Part shown: positions 1 through 7,940 of the stretch, in pieces
How positions within the stretch are numbered: the first letter of the stretch is position 1
How the letters are laid out: each line of letters starts with the position of its first letter
From: a virus
Direction: 5' to 3' (one strand)
DNA: 38,779 bases
IMG/VR virus record: IMGVR_UViG_3300022745_000087
Location: 1 to 38,779 of that record
Notes under the pieces: model-generated
What the model saw: the letters and a program-made list of their open reading frames with translations, nothing else
Told to the model about the DNA's origin: nothing
The model's database searches: none
Position numbers and translations under genes: made by a program

Positions 1-84
1 GGTAACGCGCCACCCCAAAGCATTTCTAGCGGGAAAATATTCTCAAATCGCCAGTAAATAGTGAATAAATAGCTATTTTCGCTG

Positions 85-99
85 TTGGCCGAAGGCCAA
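85..99. repeat. short perfect inverted repeat upstream of the small terminase gene
   Basis: TTGGCC and GGCCAA arms surround a 3-nt GAA loop. Read on the minus strand the loop becomes a stable C(UUCG)G type. No T-run follows on either strand, so this is not a convincing terminator. It lies in the 155-bp leader before the first gene. It could be a protein site or an mRNA structure, or part of the packaging region, but nothing in the sequence decides this. Confidence 0.5.
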
Positions 100-120
100 T
101 TGTACCAAATAGTTAGCAGA

Positions 121-149
121 TTGACTAAGTTTGTCCAGAACGCTAGAAA
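121..149 (+). promoter_or_regulatory. candidate sigma70-type promoter for the packaging/late operon
   Basis: TTGACT (121-126) and TAGAAA (144-149) are 17 nt apart, directly ahead of the first gene. A start about 7 nt downstream of the -10 would fall on the ATG at 156, where no clear Shine-Dalgarno is visible. A leaderless mRNA is therefore possible. The match is moderate and rests on consensus alone. Confidence 0.35.
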
Positions 150-155
150 ACAGGC

Positions 156-779
156 ATGGTAGCGACAACTCACAAGTTTGAGGACGGCAATTTCCTTCTG
201 TCTCAGAGAGAGGCAGCGGTACTGGCCGGTGTTACCGCTGTGACCTTATATAATTGGGATCAAGAGGAAAATCCGCCACCTAGGACACCGACCGGTGCCT
301 ATCCGGCCAGAGAATTCGGCGAGTGGATGCGCAAGCGCCAGATTACCAAGCGTGGTCGCGGATTCGGCGAGAATTATCCTTTTGCTCCAGAGGGTTGGCG
401 TCCCGGCCATGCCACAGCCAAGCCGATCAGACTGCCGGGATTACCGGGGCTTCCCGAACCGCAAGCTGACACAACCAAGACGGATACCGAGATCAGGGTG
501 AATACCGCCCGCGCTGAGAAGCTGGAAATGGAAAACATGGTGGCTGCCGGTCAACTAGTGCCTGTTGCCGATGTTGAAACCGGCCTCAGTCAAATGATCG
601 TGAGGGTAAAGAACCGACTCCTTCGCCTTCCGGTTGCGCTGGCGGCACTTGTTCTCGGTGACGACGATGTGTATTCGATCCAGAGCAAGCTGAAAGACGG
701 CATTTACGATGCTCTGTCAGAAGTTTCAGTGGATTGGAAATCAGCGGGGGCCGAGAATGATCCAACAGAAACCGACTGA
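156..779 (+). CDS. terS: terminase small subunit (Nu1-like)
   Basis: This is the DNA-recognition subunit of the packaging motor; it should bind the phage cos/pac site and recruit the large subunit. The N-terminus has a helix-turn-helix (about residues 15-36, LSQREAAVLAGVTAVTLYNW) as in lambda Nu1. The C-terminal half has the Nu1-type segment KLEMENMVAAGQLVPVADVE, with a helical stretch around VKNRLLRLP. Between them sits a proline-rich linker with PGLPGLP, a motif repeated in unrelated proteins of this phage. The length of 207 aa is slightly above lambda Nu1. It is the first gene and is followed, after small lysis genes, by a GpA-type large subunit. The start has a poor ribosome binding site and may be leaderless. 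Confidence 0.85.
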   Translation: MVATTHKFEDGNFLLSQREAAVLAGVTAVTLYNWDQEENPPPRTPTGAYPAREFGEWMRKRQITKRGRGFGENYPFAPEGWRPGHATAKPIRLPGLPGLPEPQADTTKTDTEIRVNTARAEKLEMENMVAAGQLVPVADVETGLSQMIVRVKNRLLRLPVALAALVLGDDDVYSIQSKLKDGIYDALSEVSVDWKSAGAENDPTETD

Positions 780-1074
780 ATACTGGATTGGCGTAATTGC
801 CGTGGCATTGTACGTTGTTACGCGCAACGCCGAGGCCGATCCTATCCTCAAGCGTATCGTCAAGACTGTCGTTTCAGGCGGGTTGACCGTATCCCTATCC
901 CCGACTATCGCTGACTATATCCATGCCAACGAAACATGGGCGGCTGTGATCATCATGGCTATCGGTTTCATGGTACTGGACGTTTTCACGATGACGGTCG
1001 GGAACCGCAAATTCCTGCAATCCATCATCCGCAACCGTATCGCAGGGGCAACGAAAGATGATGACAAATCTTAA
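757..1074 (+). CDS. putative holin
   Basis: The 105-aa protein starts at the internal ATG at 757, preceded by a G-rich stretch, and overlaps the end of the small terminase gene by 23 bp. It has two or three hydrophobic segments: WIGVIAVALYVV, a weaker one around VSGGLTVSLSPTIADY, and AAVIIMAIGFMVLDVFTM. The C-terminus is basic and then charged (DDDKS). This is the usual build of a small holin, which forms inner-membrane lesions to release the endolysin. The neighbours support this: another small membrane ORF and an M15 endolysin follow at once. Which of the three small membrane proteins here is the true holin cannot be settled from sequence. Confidence 0.65.
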   Translation: MIQQKPTEYWIGVIAVALYVVTRNAEADPILKRIVKTVVSGGLTVSLSPTIADYIHANETWAAVIIMAIGFMVLDVFTMTVGNRKFLQSIIRNRIAGATKDDDKS

Positions 1075-1207
1075 AATAGCGATCAAGCGGTCAGAGCCAC
1101 TTCTGGTGTTTGTCAGTTTTGCGCTATTGATGATCCTGTTGCAAAACCACTCAAACTGTCTCTTGGAGGGGCAAATCCATGACTTTTTCCTTCGGTTCCC
1201 GCACTGA
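1058..1207 (+). CDS. small single-TM protein of the lysis cassette
   Basis: The ORF encodes 49 aa beginning MMTNLKIAIK. AGGGG (1044-1048) lies 9 nt before the ATG at 1058. It overlaps the putative holin end and runs 29 bp into the endolysin gene in another frame. It shows a basic N-terminus, one strong hydrophobic helix (LLVFVSFALLMILL) and a short polar tail with one Cys. That would suit an antiholin, a second holin or an inner-membrane spanin-like protein. I do not recognise a family. Without it, the space between the holin and the endolysin would be an unexplained gap of about 100 bp, which together with the ribosome binding site is the main support. Confidence 0.5.
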   Translation: MMTNLKIAIKRSEPLLVFVSFALLMILLQNHSNCLLEGQIHDFFLRFPH

Positions 1208-1679
1208 GCGAAATATCCACGGCTTGAATCCCAAGTTGGTGGAGGTGATCCGCCAAGCCTTGACGATCACGCCGGTCGACTTCGGCGTTCTCGACCTCGG
1301 CGGCATCCGCAACGCGGCACAACAGCACAGCCTTTATGTGCAAGGGCGTTTCGGCAACCCCGGCAAAACCGTTACCGACAAAAGCGGTGCCCCCGGCGAT
1401 GAATCCGTCCATCAGTCTGGCAACGCCGTTGATCTGGTGCCGTTTATGAACGGGGCACCCACTTGGAATTGGGAATTTATTTTCCCGGTAATTCAATCGG
1501 TCGCACTTGCTGCCCGCGCCGAGGGAGTTTCGCTTCGCTGGGGCGGTGTTTGGGATCGTAAGTTGGAGGATTTGAACGCTGAAGACCTCCACGGCGAAGT
1601 CGCCGCCTACTGTCAGCGCCACCCCGGCCCCGATCACATTGACGGGCCACATATCGAATATTTGGGAGAAATCGAATGA
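1179..1679 (+). CDS. endolysin, peptidase M15 (VanY / L-Ala-D-Glu or D-Ala-D-Ala peptidase type)
   Basis: This is a zinc peptidase that cuts peptidoglycan cross-bridges or stem peptides at lysis. The fold signature is complete: GGIRNAAQQ (41-49), SVHQSGNAVD (77-86, with zinc ligands His78 and Asp85), LRWGGVWD (119-126) and the third His in DGPHIEY (about 155-161). The length of 166 aa is normal for stand-alone phage M15 endolysins such as that of T5. There is no signal peptide, so it depends on a holin. A strong GGAGGGG lies 8 nt before the ATG. The downstream gene begins 4 bp before its stop, so translation is probably coupled. Confidence 0.85.
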   Translation: MTFSFGSRTERNIHGLNPKLVEVIRQALTITPVDFGVLDLGGIRNAAQQHSLYVQGRFGNPGKTVTDKSGAPGDESVHQSGNAVDLVPFMNGAPTWNWEFIFPVIQSVALAARAEGVSLRWGGVWDRKLEDLNAEDLHGEVAAYCQRHPGPDHIDGPHIEYLGEIE

Positions 1680-1861
1680 ACCTCGACGGGTCCAAAACCT
1701 ACCTTGTTTCCGGCCTCGGCATTGCGCTGGCAGTTGCCGTCAACGTGTTTGGTGTGTCCATCCCCGGCGTTGCTGCCGATCCTTCGTGGATCAACCATCT
1801 GGTGCTGCCGTTGCTGCTGACGGTCACCGGGCGCTCCGCGCTGAAGAAACTCGGTGCCTAA
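1676..1861 (+). CDS. small membrane protein, holin-like
   Basis: The 61-aa protein starts in an ATGA overlap with the endolysin stop. It has two hydrophobic helices, YLVSGLGIALAVAVNVFGV and INHLVLPLLLTVTG, joined by a short loop, and ends in a basic tail (RSALKKLGA). The size, two-helix topology and place directly after the endolysin fit a holin or antiholin. No family motif is certain. The large terminase gene starts 8 bp before its stop. Confidence 0.55.
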   Translation: MNLDGSKTYLVSGLGIALAVAVNVFGVSIPGVAADPSWINHLVLPLLLTVTGRSALKKLGA

Positions 1862-3704
1862 GTTTGCCGACATAAACGCGGTCATTGAACGGGCGATGGA
1901 GTTATTTGCTCCACCGCCCGATCTCACTGTTTCTCAGTGGGCTGACAAATATCGTCGTCTATCCCCTGAGTCCTCGGCCAGCCCCGGTATCTATCGCACC
2001 GAACGCACTGAATACATGCGTGAGCCGATGGACATGATCGGTCGGCCCGGTGTCCGTATCGTATCCCTCATGGCGTCGGCACAGGTCGCTAAATCCACAT
2101 TCCTTGAAAATACTCTTGGCTATTTGATGCACCAAGACCCATGCCCGATCATGGTGGTGCAACCGACCATCGACTCAGTTAAAATGTTCTCAAAAGAACG
2201 TCTCGCCCCGATGCTCCGCGATACACCGGTATTGCGCGGGCTGGTGAAAGAGGCTCGTAGCCGCGATAGCGGTAACACCCTTATGGCTAAATCGTTCCCC
2301 GGTGGAACATTGGCGATGGTTGGTTCAAATGCTCCTGCCGGTCTGGCGTCGAGGCCGATCAGGGCAGTATTATTTGATGAAGTCGACCGATTTGAATTAT
2401 CTGCCGGTACCGAGGGTGATCCGATCAACCTTGCGATCAAGCGCACCACGACATTTTGGAACCGTATTATCGCTATGGTGTCGACGCCGGGCGATAAAGG
2501 CTCAAGCCGGATCGAAATGGCATTTGAGGCCGGTGACAAGCGCCGCTATTGGTGCCCGTGCCCTGACTGCAAGGAATATCAGACCCTCAAGTGGTCATCG
2601 GTGGTCTGGCAGGATGGTGATGCCGACACTGCCCGCTATATCTGTGAGCATTGCGGTAGCGTTTGGGATGATTCCCGCAGAAATATCGCCGTCCGTCGAG
2701 GTGAATGGCGGGCTGAGAAGCCCTTTAACGGTAACGTCAGTTATCACCTGAATCAGCTTTATTCCCCGTTTGCACCTCTGGCTGACGGTGTGCGAGACTT
2801 CCTCGCGGCCAAGGGTAACGCTAATTTGCTCAAGACTTGGGTAAATACGTTTCTCGGCGAGACTTGGGAGGACGTTGGTAAGCGCCTTGAATGGTCTGAC
2901 ATCATGGGTCACCGGGAAGAATACCCAAACAAGGTGCCGCCCGAAGTCACGCTAATTACTGGTGCAGTCGACACTCAGGATGATCGTTTCGAAGTTGAAT
3001 TTGTCGGCTGGGGCGATGATCACAAGTCGTGGTCGCTGGGATACCACAAGATTTACGGTGATTTGTCGACACCGGCACCGTGGCAGGAATTGCGATCTCT
3101 GCTGGGGCAGACATGGGTGCATCCGATATTTGGTGAAATGTCCTGCCGGATGACCTGCATGGACTCTGGTGGTCACTATACATCATCGGTCTATAAATTT
3201 ACTCAGTCGACAACCCGTGTCGCGGCTGTCAAAGGCGTCAGCGGTTTCGGTAAGCCGATGGTTGGTACAGCATCCCGAAATAACCTCGACGGGGCACAGG
3301 TATTTATGCTGGGTGTGGACACGATCAAGGAATTGGTTGTCGCACGACTGAAGGTCGCCAAAACAACCGAGGCCGGATACTGTGCCTTCCCTGAAGATCG
3401 GGAGGAAGAATATTTCCGAGGGCTGACGGCTGAAACGCTGATCACCAGATTGGTCAAGGGCTTCAAGAAACAGGAATGGGTCAAGATCAGGCCGAGGAAC
3501 GAACCTTTCGACTTGAGGGTATATGCCACGGCAGCCCTCGAAATGCTTCAGGTCGACCTTGGGGCACAGCGGCGGGCAGCATTGCGAATTGCACTTCGCC
3601 GTGTTACTAGGCAAGCTGAAGATCAGGCACCAGCGGCAAAGGCCAAGGCCAAGAAACAGTCGACCGGGCGCGATGATTGGGTCAACGGGTGGAAACATGA
3701 CTAG
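1854..3704 (+). CDS. terL: terminase large subunit (lambda GpA-like)
   Basis: This is the ATPase and nuclease of the packaging motor. The N-terminal ATPase domain has a degenerate Walker A around residues 74-82 (ASAQVAKST) and Walker B VLFDEVD (172-178), as in GpA rather than HK97-type terminases. A Cys cluster (CPCPDC, then CEHCG about 30 residues on) is also typical of GpA. The RNase-H-like nuclease half begins near GAVDTQDDRFEVEFVGWG. The length of 616 aa is usual for the family. The start is GTG at 1854, overlapping the upstream stop by 8 bp. A GpA-type subunit beside a Nu1-type small subunit argues for cos-type cutting, but I could not identify the cos site. Confidence 0.93.
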   Translation: MPKFADINAVIERAMELFAPPPDLTVSQWADKYRRLSPESSASPGIYRTERTEYMREPMDMIGRPGVRIVSLMASAQVAKSTFLENTLGYLMHQDPCPIMVVQPTIDSVKMFSKERLAPMLRDTPVLRGLVKEARSRDSGNTLMAKSFPGGTLAMVGSNAPAGLASRPIRAVLFDEVDRFELSAGTEGDPINLAIKRTTTFWNRIIAMVSTPGDKGSSRIEMAFEAGDKRRYWCPCPDCKEYQTLKWSSVVWQDGDADTARYICEHCGSVWDDSRRNIAVRRGEWRAEKPFNGNVSYHLNQLYSPFAPLADGVRDFLAAKGNANLLKTWVNTFLGETWEDVGKRLEWSDIMGHREEYPNKVPPEVTLITGAVDTQDDRFEVEFVGWGDDHKSWSLGYHKIYGDLSTPAPWQELRSLLGQTWVHPIFGEMSCRMTCMDSGGHYTSSVYKFTQSTTRVAAVKGVSGFGKPMVGTASRNNLDGAQVFMLGVDTIKELVVARLKVAKTTEAGYCAFPEDREEEYFRGLTAETLITRLVKGFKKQEWVKIRPRNEPFDLRVYATAALEMLQVDLGAQRRAALRIALRRVTRQAEDQAPAAKAKAKKQSTGRDDWVNGWKHD

Positions 3705-4242
3705 CAATCCTTTCGACGCTGCCGCCTCGCCAATCGGTAACCCTGTGACCATCATCGCCGGTTCCTATATCAACTGGCGGAAATCCTTCGACTATGATTC
3801 GGCGCTTTTCGTCGTCTATTGCTCTTTCCGTATGACCGGTGAACCGCTCCACAAGATTACCGGTGTTTACCAGAGTGGTGGATATTGGTCATTTGCAATC
3901 CCCTCGGTCACCTCGGCAAATTGGACGGTTGGGCAGTATGCAATTGACTACAGCGTCAAGCGTATTTCCGATTCCGAGGAAGCTATTGTTGAGTCGGGCC
4001 AGATTGAAATCACCTTGCCTGCAAGTGATCGCCGTATCCATGCGCAGATCATGCTGGCAAAGATCGAAAGCATCCTTGAAAATCGGGCTGACAATGATGT
4101 CGATTCTTATTCGATCTCGGGCCGGTCGATTTCCAAGATGCCGATCACCGAATTGCGCAAGTGGCGCGAATACTACAAATCTGAGATCGCCGAGAATTCG
4201 ACGGGCCGGAAAACCAATAAAGTGAAGGTGATGTTCGGATGA
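3697..4242 (+). CDS. gpW-like head-tail connector with an extra N-terminal beta domain
   Basis: The protein is 181 aa, starting at ATG 3697 after GGGTGGAAAC. About 65 C-terminal residues (RIHAQIMLAKIESILENRA, then SYSISGRSISKMPITELRKWREYY) match the pattern of gpW-type connectors, which sit between terminase and portal genes in lambda-like phages. The first 110 residues form a separate beta-rich unit resembling Ig-like or BppU-N-type virion domains. A gpW is normally about 70 aa, so this looks like a fusion. It ends 4 bp into the portal gene. The role in head completion is inferred from the C-terminal pattern and position. Confidence 0.6.
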   Translation: MTSNPFDAAASPIGNPVTIIAGSYINWRKSFDYDSALFVVYCSFRMTGEPLHKITGVYQSGGYWSFAIPSVTSANWTVGQYAIDYSVKRISDSEEAIVESGQIEITLPASDRRIHAQIMLAKIESILENRADNDVDSYSISGRSISKMPITELRKWREYYKSEIAENSTGRKTNKVKVMFG

Positions 4243-5756
4243 AATGGAATCCCTTTTCCCGCGCCCCGGCACCGGCAGTCGTGCGCCAAGAGCCAACTGT
4301 GGCCCGTCGCCGGTCCTATCAGGCCGCGCAGTCTGTGGCCCGCTACAGCGACTTCGACACCTCGGAAGGCTCCGCAGATACCGAGTTGTCCATCGGCCTT
4401 CAGAAGGTGCGCGCCAAGGCTCGGTCGCTGGGTCGCAATTCCTCGGCCATGAAGCGGTATATCCACCTGATGCAGGTCAACGTGGTTGGGCCGGGTGGCT
4501 TCCATTATCAGTGCCGGGTGCGCAAGCAAGATGCGACCTTGGACACATCGCTGAATTCCCGCGTCGAGAATGCTTGGTTTGCGTTCTGCCAATCGCCGAT
4601 GGCGAACAAGAAACACAAGATGCGTGATCTCGACCGGCTAGCAATGGCGTCGATTTGCCGCGATGGTGAATTCTTCGCAGAGTATATCTATGACCTGAGT
4701 TTCAGCAAATTTGCGGATGGAATTGCTGTTCATCCGATTGAAGCTGATATGTTGGATCACACCCTGAATACGATCAACACCGCCAACGGCAATCGGATCA
4801 AGCTGGGTGTTGAAATGGACGACCTGGATACGCCGGTTGCCTATTGGTTTTTCACTTCCCATCCCGGTGACTTCGGGTGGACGGTGAATAATGCCAAGAA
4901 TCGCCACCGGCGAATCCCTGCCGAACGAATCATTCACGTCTATGACGAATTGCGTGTCGGCCAGTCGCGTGGTGAACCTCCAACGTCATCGGTCGTCAAC
5001 ACGATCAAGATGCTTGATGGGTACCGTGAGGCCGAGGTGACCGGTCGCCGCGTCATGGCAGCACAGGGCGGCTTCATCGAAACAGAGATCGGTGCGGCTT
5101 CCAATATCGACGCTCTGGCCGATGGTACCGAGACTGATGATGAAGACTCTGATCTGGTGATGTCGCTTGAACCGGGTACCTATCGCAGCCTCAAGCCCGG
5201 TCAGAGTTTCAAGGTCGCAAATCCCGGCGGCTCCGTCACCGACTTTGCCGACTTCGACACCCAACTGAAAAAAGATATCAGCATGGGTGTGAACATCAGC
5301 AATATGTCGCTCGGTATGGAAGTGGGTGGCGTCAGCTATTCTGGCGGTCGGACGGTCACGATTGAGGACCGGGATACCTATAAATCCATGCAGGTATTTA
5401 TTATCGACAACCTGAAGGAACCGATATTTAAAGAGTGGCTGAAAATGCACCTCTTGCGTCCTGATGCGCAGATTCCGCCCTCCAAGGGTCCTGCAATCCT
5501 GTTTAACTCGACCTTCCGAGGCCGGGGCTGGGATTGGGTTGATCCTGCCAAGGATATCAAGGCCAACGCCGAGGCTTTGCGCACCCGTCAAACATCGCTG
5601 TCCAGAATTGCGGCGGATCGCGGAATGGACGTGACCGATTTGATCCTTGAGATCAAGTCAGATGAAGAATTGCTGAAGGCGGCTGGTTTGACACTGACCA
5701 CTGATGCTGTTACAACGCCCGTTAAACCGCCGAAGGGTTCAACAAATGCCGCCTGA
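4239..5756 (+). CDS. portal protein (lambda GpB-like)
   Basis: This forms the dodecameric ring at the unique capsid vertex through which DNA enters. Recognisable lambda-family features are a basic N-terminus with RVRAKARSLGRNSSAMKRY-like wording, VVGPGG shortly after, a central HPIEADMLD segment, INIS-type NISNMSLGMEVGGVSYS around the stem/clip region, and a C-terminal helical part. The length of 505 aa is normal for the family. The start overlaps the connector gene by 4 bp, and the stop lies 11 bp inside the next gene. That pattern suggests translational coupling along the whole head operon. Confidence 0.9.
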   Translation: MKWNPFSRAPAPAVVRQEPTVARRRSYQAAQSVARYSDFDTSEGSADTELSIGLQKVRAKARSLGRNSSAMKRYIHLMQVNVVGPGGFHYQCRVRKQDATLDTSLNSRVENAWFAFCQSPMANKKHKMRDLDRLAMASICRDGEFFAEYIYDLSFSKFADGIAVHPIEADMLDHTLNTINTANGNRIKLGVEMDDLDTPVAYWFFTSHPGDFGWTVNNAKNRHRRIPAERIIHVYDELRVGQSRGEPPTSSVVNTIKMLDGYREAEVTGRRVMAAQGGFIETEIGAASNIDALADGTETDDEDSDLVMSLEPGTYRSLKPGQSFKVANPGGSVTDFADFDTQLKKDISMGVNISNMSLGMEVGGVSYSGGRTVTIEDRDTYKSMQVFIIDNLKEPIFKEWLKMHLLRPDAQIPPSKGPAILFNSTFRGRGWDWVDPAKDIKANAEALRTRQTSLSRIAADRGMDVTDLILEIKSDEELLKAAGLTLTTDAVTTPVKPPKGSTNAA

Positions 5757-5763
5757 TCAAATC
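5740..5763 (+). repeat. 24-bp direct repeat, copy 1 (around the protease-capsid start codon)
   Basis: This stretch contains the start codon at 5746 and encodes MPPDQI. It is repeated base for base at 6256-6279, 516 bp downstream and in the same reading frame. Confidence 0.9.
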
Positions 5764-7638
5764 CACGCTGAGATTCGTTCGGATTTCATTGTCGCCGCAG
5801 AACGCAGCGCGGCTGATCCGAACGTCATCACCTTTCCGCTTTCTTCGGAAGCCCCGTTTCGGCGCTGGGATGGTTTTGAAATCCTCGACCATACCTCTGA
5901 GGCCGTCGACCTGTCATTCCTCAATTCCGGCAATGCTCCGCTCTTGGATAGCCATTGCCGCGATGAATTGGAGTGTCAGATCGGCGTGATCCAACGGGCT
6001 TGGCTCAAAGATGGGCGGCTTTACGTCGAGGTGCGCTTTTCCCGCAAGGAAGGTGCCCAAGAGATTCTGACTGACATCATGGACGGTATTATCCGTAACG
6101 TGTCGGTCGGTTATGATATTCTCGCTGTCGGGCCGCTGAGTCCTGATACGGGGGAATACCGCGTGACGCGGTGGAAGCCGACCGAGGCTTCTTTCGTCAC
6201 AGTCCCGGCTGATGCCACAGTTGGTATTGGACGCAACGCAACCGCTATGAGGGGCCAACAAATGCCGCCTGATCAAATCGAAACGACACCGGCTGCTGTT
6301 GCGCCGGTTGCCGCCGCTGCCGCGCCCGCACAGGTCGCCGCGCCGAACGCCGCCCCGGCACCTGTGAATCGTGGTGCCGAGATCGCTGACGCCACTCGCG
6401 AAATCTACGCGCTGGCCCGCAGCCACAACCAATTCGATCTGGCTGAAGGCCACATTGATGCGGCAATCCGTGCCGGTCAGGTTCCGTCGCTGGCAGCGTT
6501 CCGTGGTGTCCTGCGGGCCGCAATCCCTGCTGACGTGCCGCTGGTGAATCGCAATATCGGCCTGACCCAGCGCGAACAACAGTGCTTCTCTGTGCTGCGG
6601 CTCGCCTCGACGCTGGCTGATAATGCCACGGCTTCTGATCTGCGCCTGTCGCAGTTTGAACGGGAAGCCTGCGAGGCTGCCGCCCGCAATGCCGAGGTGT
6701 CGCGGTCTGGCTACATGCTGCCGATGGACCTGATGGATTCGTGGTCGAATTTCAGCATGGGTGGCGAACAGGTGCGCGGCGCTGGTGAGATGCAGCAACG
6801 GGCCGCTGTCTCGACCGGCGTTCAAACGCAGGTGCAATTTACCCAGCACCTCGGCGACCGGTTTATCGACAACCTGCGCAACGCTTCCTCGGTTTTGCAA
6901 GCCGGTGTGACCGTCCTCGGTGGCCTCGACGCCAACGTTGAAATCCCCGGTGGCAACGCAAATACTGCGGGCGCGTGGCTGGCGGCTGAAGATGCGAACG
7001 CGGCTGAAACCGTGCCGACCTTCCGCAAGATCACCCTCTCGCTGAAGGACGTGGCCGGTTATACCGATCTGACGCGCCGGATGATGATACAGTCGTCGAT
7101 TGACGTGGAAGCCTATATCCGCGCCCAACTGACTCGGTCGATGATTGAATCCATCGACCTCGCCGGTCTGGCCGGTTCCGGTGCCGCTGGTGTCCCGCTC
7201 GGCGTGAAAAACACCGCTGGTATCGGCGCTGTTTCCTACGCCGCCGTTGGCCCGCTGCCGATCTGGTCGGAAATCGTTGCGATGGAAACTGCCGTTGCCA
7301 ACGCCAACGCCCTCTTGGGTAATACCGCGTACATCGGCCCGACCTCGCTGCGCGGCTACCTGAAAACCACGGAAAAAGCGGCTTCCTCGGGTGCCCGCTT
7401 CATCATGGACTCCAACGATTCCGGCCTCAACGGCTACAAATACGTGGCGTCCAACCAAGTCATCGCCGCCGACCTCTATTTCGGCAATTGGTCTGACTTG
7501 CTGATGGGTATGTGGGGTGGCCTGAGCCTCGACCGTGACCTTGCCGCCAAATTCTTGTCTGGTGGTGTCCGTATCCGTGCAATCCAGTCGGTCGACTTCG
7601 CCGTCGCCCGTGTCGGCTCCTTCTGCATCGGCAACTGA
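5746..7638 (+). CDS. prohead protease fused to HK97-fold major capsid protein
   Basis: The protein is 630 aa from ATG 5746 (GAAGGG upstream). Residues 1-170 are an S78-type prohead protease: APLLDSH with His70, then LTDIMDGIIRNVSVGYDI with Ser120 as the likely nucleophile. An Ala/Pro-rich linker of about 30 residues follows residue 172. The rest is a coiled delta-like region and an HK97-fold capsid (residues about 260-630), with the usual GVPLGVKN and AYIGPTSLRGYLK segments. The protease should cut the scaffold-like linker during maturation. An internal ATG at 6262 repeats the gene's own start region exactly over 24 bp, so separate capsid protein may also be made. A terminator follows. Confidence 0.9.
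   Translation: MPPDQIHAEIRSDFIVAAERSAADPNVITFPLSSEAPFRRWDGFEILDHTSEAVDLSFLNSGNAPLLDSHCRDELECQIGVIQRAWLKDGRLYVEVRFSRKEGAQEILTDIMDGIIRNVSVGYDILAVGPLSPDTGEYRVTRWKPTEASFVTVPADATVGIGRNATAMRGQQMPPDQIETTPAAVAPVAAAAAPAQVAAPNAAPAPVNRGAEIADATREIYALARSHNQFDLAEGHIDAAIRAGQVPSLAAFRGVLRAAIPADVPLVNRNIGLTQREQQCFSVLRLASTLADNATASDLRLSQFEREACEAAARNAEVSRSGYMLPMDLMDSWSNFSMGGEQVRGAGEMQQRAAVSTGVQTQVQFTQHLGDRFIDNLRNASSVLQAGVTVLGGLDANVEIPGGNANTAGAWLAAEDANAAETVPTFRKITLSLKDVAGYTDLTRRMMIQSSIDVEAYIRAQLTRSMIESIDLAGLAGSGAAGVPLGVKNTAGIGAVSYAAVGPLPIWSEIVAMETAVANANALLGNTAYIGPTSLRGYLKTTEKAASSGARFIMDSNDSGLNGYKYVASNQVIAADLYFGNWSDLLMGMWGGLSLDRDLAAKFLSGGVRIRAIQSVDFAVARVGSFCIGN
6256..6279 (+). repeat. 24-bp direct repeat, copy 2, with an internal ATG and its own Shine-Dalgarno
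   Basis: Exact copy of 5740-5763. The ATG at 6262 is in frame with the fusion protein (Met173) and has GAGGGG (6249-6254) 7 nt upstream. It falls exactly between the protease and capsid parts. An independent start for the capsid portion is therefore plausible; the copy may also be a relic of the fusion event. Confidence 0.75.
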
Positions 7639-7653
7639 TCGCTGATCAACTAA

Positions 7654-7677
7654 GGGGCGGTATTAGCCGCCCCTTTT
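7654..7677 (+). terminator. intrinsic terminator after the capsid gene
   Basis: GGGGCGG (7654-7660) and CCGCCCC (7667-7673) form a perfect 7-bp GC stem with a 6-nt loop, followed by TTTT. It lies 15 bp after the capsid stop and before the next gene. It probably sets the ratio between head genes and the genes downstream by partial termination. It is the clearest rho-independent terminator in the window. Confidence 0.88.
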
Positions 7678-7696
7678 ATCCTCTGAGGGGAAAATC

Positions 7697-7930
7697 ATGG
7701 AAAACGACAAGCCGAACCTGAAGGTTCTGAATTGCATTGCGGTCAATGGTGTCCCGATGCTGGTAGGGCGAGTGTTTTCCAAGGATTTGATCGCCACCAC
7801 GGGCAACTGGTATGACTTGGTGACGATGGTACCCCATCCGCGACTTGAAGAAACCGATGAACCGGTCAATGACGATCTCTATGACGCAGAAACCGGCAGC
7901 CTGTTGCCACCTCAACCACCAACCGAATAA
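7697..7930 (+). CDS. small virion-associated protein, paralogue 1
   Basis: The 77-aa protein has GAGGGGAAAATC before its ATG. No function is recognised. It shares most of its length with the next gene: PNLKVL, then IAV-G-PML-GRVF-K-LI-T-G-W, RLE-TDE, ND-LYD-ETG-LLPP. The placement after the capsid gene and before head-tail joining genes suggests a head decoration, completion or connector-accessory role. There is no signal peptide or membrane segment, and the C-terminus is proline-rich. Confidence 0.7.
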   Translation: MENDKPNLKVLNCIAVNGVPMLVGRVFSKDLIATTGNWYDLVTMVPHPRLEETDEPVNDDLYDAETGSLLPPQPPTE

Positions 7931-7940
7931 GGACGCTATC

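Noticed and set aside
1-155. cos site
   Set aside because: Lambda-like terminases suggest one near here, but no recognisable cos core or R-site array could be identified by eye.
5914-7458. 514-codon ORF antisense to the capsid gene
   Set aside because: It mirrors a well-supported capsid gene whose codon bias keeps the opposite strand open. It shows no ribosome binding site and no known domain pattern.
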